DNA from: HXMU1420-13 sp034669965
Lineage (GTDB): Bacteria; Bacteroidota; Rhodothermia; Balneolales; Balneolaceae
DNA length: 64,000 nucleotides
Direction: 5' to 3'
NCBI GenBank assembly: GCA_034669965.1
Contig: JAXMOK010000001.1
Location: 62,001 to 126,000 of the forward strand
Below are positions 61,686 to 64,000 of the stretch, in pieces. A program made the translations under genes and the position numbers. Under the pieces are notes generated by a model. That model was not told the origin of the DNA, ran no database searches, and saw only the letters and a list, made by a program, of their open reading frames with translations. Position 1 is the stretch's first letter. Every line of letters begins with the position of its first letter.

Positions 61686-62534
61686 TTAATTTTTCTGTAA
61701 ACGGGAGTTAGTGGCGTTTTCGTCTTCACCATTTTTAATTTTCCCAAATCTGCGATCTCTTTTCTGAAACGAGTTTATGGCCTCGTAAAGTTGATCGCGC
61801 CTGAAATCCGGCCAGTACCTCTCTGTAATATATAATTCAGAATAAGCCAGCTGCCATAATAAAAAATTACTGATTCGATATTCCCCACTTGTACGGATAA
61901 TCAAATCAGGATCCGGGACATCTGCCGTAGAAAGATGATCGGTTATCATTTGGTCGTTAATCAATTCCGGGTCTAATCGGCCTTCGTGTACGTGCCGGGC
62001 AATTTTTTTAACTGCTTCGGTAATATCCCAACGGCCTGAGTAACTCAACGCCAAACATAATTGCAGCCGTGTATTCCCAGCCGTTAGGTCGATGGCTTCC
62101 TGAAGCTCATCCTGACAATCTTCAGGAAAACGATCCATCTGCCCGATTGTAACCAAGCGAATGTTATTTTCATGAAGTTTTTCTGCTTCTTTTCGAAGTG
62201 ATGAAACCAATAATCTCATCAAACCACGAACTTCGGCGGAAGGTCGACCCCAATTTTCGGTTGAAAATGCATAAAGGGTTAAATAATTAACGCCCAATTG
62301 AGCACACGCTTCGGTGATATCCCGAACAGAATCCACACCTACCTTGTGCCCGTGCAAACGAATACTACCTTTTTTCTTTGCCCAACGGCCGTTACCATCC
62401 ATAATAATGGCAATATGCTCGGGTATTTCCCCGGTATTAGCCAACAAAGATTGTTTTTCTTTGTCGTCTTTGGTTTGAACTTTTTTAGTAAGTGTAAGCT
62501 CTTTCAAAGAGGATGAATTAGTGACTGATTTCAA
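61686..62534 (-). CDS. uppS: Undecaprenyl diphosphate synthase (cis-prenyltransferase)
   Basis: A 282-residue cis-prenyltransferase that makes undecaprenyl diphosphate, the lipid carrier for peptidoglycan. Catalytic Asp46 lies in IIMDGNGRWAKKKG, and LYAFSTENWGRP, YSGRWDIT and DLIIRTSGEYRISNFLLWQ follow. It has about 35 N-terminal residues before the conserved core, roughly 20 more than E. coli UppS, and a lysine-rich C-terminal tail. It lies 50 bases after ribH and 27 bases before bamA. Confidence 0.95.
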   Translation of the reverse strand: MKSVTNSSSLKELTLTKKVQTKDDKEKQSLLANTGEIPEHIAIIMDGNGRWAKKKGSIRLHGHKVGVDSVRDITEACAQLGVNYLTLYAFSTENWGRPSAEVRGLMRLLVSSLRKEAEKLHENNIRLVTIGQMDRFPEDCQDELQEAIDLTAGNTRLQLCLALSYSGRWDITEAVKKIARHVHEGRLDPELINDQMITDHLSTADVPDPDLIIRTSGEYRISNFLLWQLAYSELYITERYWPDFRRDQLYEAINSFQKRDRRFGKIKNGEDENATNSRLQKN

Positions 62535-62584
62535 GCCCTCAAAATTAGAGTATTACTCATCTTTAATCAAGCTTTAAACTAGGC

Positions 62585-63055
62585 TCAAGAGTCTAATTTA
62601 CGGCCTAAATCTATCATTTCGAGCAAAGCCAGAGCGGCTTCCCCCCCTTTATTGCCTTTACTTCCCGCTCGGTCTAAAGCTTGTTTCACATCATCGGTGG
62701 TTAAAACCCCAAATGCTACCGGTTTTTGATAGCGAAGATTCAAATCTGTGCATCCTCTTGTTACTGCATCACATACGTATTCAAAATGTGGCGTACCACC
62801 TCGAATTACAACGCCTAATGCAATTACACCATCAAGGTCTTTTTTTTCTAACAGATATTGAACTGCAAGCGGAATTTCAAAAGAACCGGGGCAGCGTGTT
62901 ACGATAATATCTTCTTCATTAACCCCATTTCCTATAAGTGCTGCGAGAGCACCATCCAACATTTGATCGGTAATATTCGAATTCCATCGGGATACAACAA
63001 TGCCCACTTTTGCATTCTCAGGGTTGGTCTTACCTTCTACAAGTGTGTATGCCAT
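62585..63055 (-). CDS. ribH: 6,7-dimethyl-8-ribityllumazine synthase
   Basis: A 156-residue enzyme for the penultimate step of riboflavin synthesis. VSRWNSNITDQML, CPGSFEIPLA, GVVIRGGTPHFEYV with the catalytic His, and FGVLTTDDVKQALDRAGSKGNKGGEAA (in part) are all present. It starts 1 base after the PHP gene stop and is otherwise away from rib genes in this window. Confidence 0.97.
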   Translation of the reverse strand: MAYTLVEGKTNPENAKVGIVVSRWNSNITDQMLDGALAALIGNGVNEEDIIVTRCPGSFEIPLAVQYLLEKKDLDGVIALGVVIRGGTPHFEYVCDAVTRGCTDLNLRYQKPVAFGVLTTDDVKQALDRAGSKGNKGGEAALALLEMIDLGRKLDS

Positions 63056-63056
63056 G

Positions 63057-63905
63057 CTAATCTGCTTCTACTATTTGTTTACGTTGATTTGTCATACGTT
63101 TCATTTTCTCTATATACTTTGCTGCTATGCTCACCGTACCAATATGAATGTGAGCGCGATCTATGCTTCCGTGATAGTCGCTTCCACCGGTCATTAATAA
63201 AGCACGTTGCGCTACAATTTCGGAATATTTTTTCTGAAGTGTATAATTGTGGCTTGGATGTATACATTCGAGACCATCAATGCCGGCATTAATAAATAAT
63301 TCGATGTCAGGCGAGGAGTAAAGTTTTCCTGGATGAGCAAGAATTGCAGCCCCGCCGGCTAGTTTTATGGCTTTAATTACTTCTTTGTAATCAGGATACT
63401 GATGATCGATTCCACCAAGTTGTTCAGTACTTAAATATCGCTCAAAGGCCTCAAAGTAGTTACGAACGTAGCCTTTCTTAATTAAAAGTTGCGCAACGTG
63501 TGGCCGCCCGATATTGGCGCCGTTTGCAACAGCGCGAACTTCTTCATAATCGATATCAACGCCATTAGTGTTTATTGTTGCAATAATCCCTTTAATTCGT
63601 TCTCGCCGACCAACACGTTGTTTCAACAATAATTGAGTAAAAGACTCCGATTCAAAATCGAAATAATATGCCAGTATGTGAGCCTCGCTGCCATTAAAAG
63701 ACGAAGTGATCTCAACACCAGGAATTAGTTCTATCCCAAGTAGAGTTGCATGATCTTTGGCTCTTAAATAACCTTCAATAGTATCGTGATCGGTGATAGA
63801 TAATGCCGAGAGATTCCGTTCTTTAGCAACTTCAACGGCTTCGTTGGGTTGAAGGCGACCATCAGAACACGTGGTATGGATGTGTAGATCTGCTTTTGGC
63901 AACAT
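63057..63905 (-). CDS. PHP-domain phosphoesterase (RNase AM/YciV type)
   Basis: A 282-residue metal-dependent phosphoesterase. The PHP motifs appear in order: DLHIHTTCSDG (6-16), SITDHDTIEG (36-45), PGVEITSS near 62, AHPGK near 190 and GGSDYHG near 240. Length agrees with E. coli YciV/TrpH (293), which degrades 5'-phosphorylated oligonucleotides and trims rRNA 5' ends. ATG overlaps the stop of the upstream partial gene (ATGA), so it belongs to an operon that continues leftward to ribH. Confidence 0.88.
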   Translation of the reverse strand: MLPKADLHIHTTCSDGRLQPNEAVEVAKERNLSALSITDHDTIEGYLRAKDHATLLGIELIPGVEITSSFNGSEAHILAYYFDFESESFTQLLLKQRVGRRERIKGIIATINTNGVDIDYEEVRAVANGANIGRPHVAQLLIKKGYVRNYFEAFERYLSTEQLGGIDHQYPDYKEVIKAIKLAGGAAILAHPGKLYSSPDIELFINAGIDGLECIHPSHNYTLQKKYSEIVAQRALLMTGGSDYHGSIDRAHIHIGTVSIAAKYIEKMKRMTNQRKQIVEAD

Positions 63906-64000
63906 CAGTTGTTACCACTCAAAATAGATTCAATTTGCGAATCGTCGTTTATCAGATCTAAGGCATTCTTTAACTGTTTATCAAATTGCAGCGATGCTTT
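63905..64000 (-). CDS. Partial CDS, C-terminus only
   Basis: The final 31 codons of a leftward gene cut by the window edge. The visible end reads SLQFDKQLKNALDLINDDS then QIESILSGNN and a TGA that overlaps the PHP start. It is helical and polar; no family can be named from this piece. Confidence 0.6.
   Translation of the reverse strand, partial: KASLQFDKQLKNALDLINDDSQIESILSGNN

Noticed and set aside
63000..63292. Plus-strand cysteine- and tyrosine-rich frames near the PHP gene
   Set aside because: Antisense to ribH and the PHP gene, both of which have complete catalytic motifs.

Overview
The window reads as chromosome of a low-GC (roughly 40%) bacterium of the Balneolota / Rhodothermia / Bacteroidota side of the tree, most like Balneola or Gracilimonas. 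The grounds are type IX secretion sorting domains ending in NYPNPFNPST...(T/M)LIK, a PorV/PorQ-type outer-membrane protein, a TonB-dependent receptor with a carboxypeptidase-regulatory N-terminus, three tandem OmpH/Skp proteins behind bamA, weak Shine-Dalgarno signals, several TTG/GTG starts, and a few TAnnTTTG promoter-like boxes. The taxon is inferred, not proven. No tRNA, rRNA, CRISPR array, phage or insertion sequence was recognised.

Layout. 0-7 kb: a CorC/HlyC-like CBS membrane protein, a tight operon pspA - two coiled-coil proteins - enoyl-CoA hydratase, a thymidine/pyrimidine phosphorylase and a PdxB-like erythronate-4-phosphate dehydrogenase. 7-10 kb: a GNAT acetyltransferase, a lipoprotein S41 protease and a TatD nuclease. 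9.9-29.8 kb: an amino-sugar and peptidoglycan-salvage region. It holds two BadF-type sugar kinases, a NagB::PIG-L fusion, an AGE epimerase, an AmpG/PAT-type permease, two zinc amidases (one with a type IX sorting domain), a DUF1343/NamZ exo-muramidase, a NagZ, an HGSNAT/NagX-like membrane protein, a Tat-type phosphoesterase and a DUF187/DigH-like glycosidase with a sorting domain. 29.9-38.9 kb: a leftward five-gene surface module (TonB receptor, FN3-type surface protein, PorV-like protein, IPT/NHL lipoprotein, sorting-domain NHL protein). 39-41.7 kb: tryptophan 2,3-dioxygenase, a kynureninase-like enzyme and a four-helix-bundle protein. 41.8-46.7 kb: recA and recX, separated by an oppositely oriented FIST sensor and hybrid histidine kinase. 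46.7-57.5 kb: an AI-2E permease, purN-purH, the rod-shape operon mreBCD-mrdA-rodA, rnhB and a lone VWA protein. 57.5-64 kb: a leftward envelope operon PHP phosphoesterase - ribH - uppS - bamA - three OmpH/Skp proteins.

How they fit. The 10-30 kb block can be read as a route from peptidoglycan to fructose-6-phosphate. Amidases strip peptides, the DigH-like glycosidase cuts the denuded glycan, NamZ and NagZ release MurNAc and GlcNAc, the permease imports them, the BadF kinases phosphorylate them, and the NagB::PIG-L fusion may both deacetylate and deaminate. No nagA or murQ is seen. The block is also where two intergenic clusters of one palindromic repeat family and a decayed sorting-domain gene lie. 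The envelope, rod-shape and peptidoglycan genes together make this a cell-wall-rich segment.
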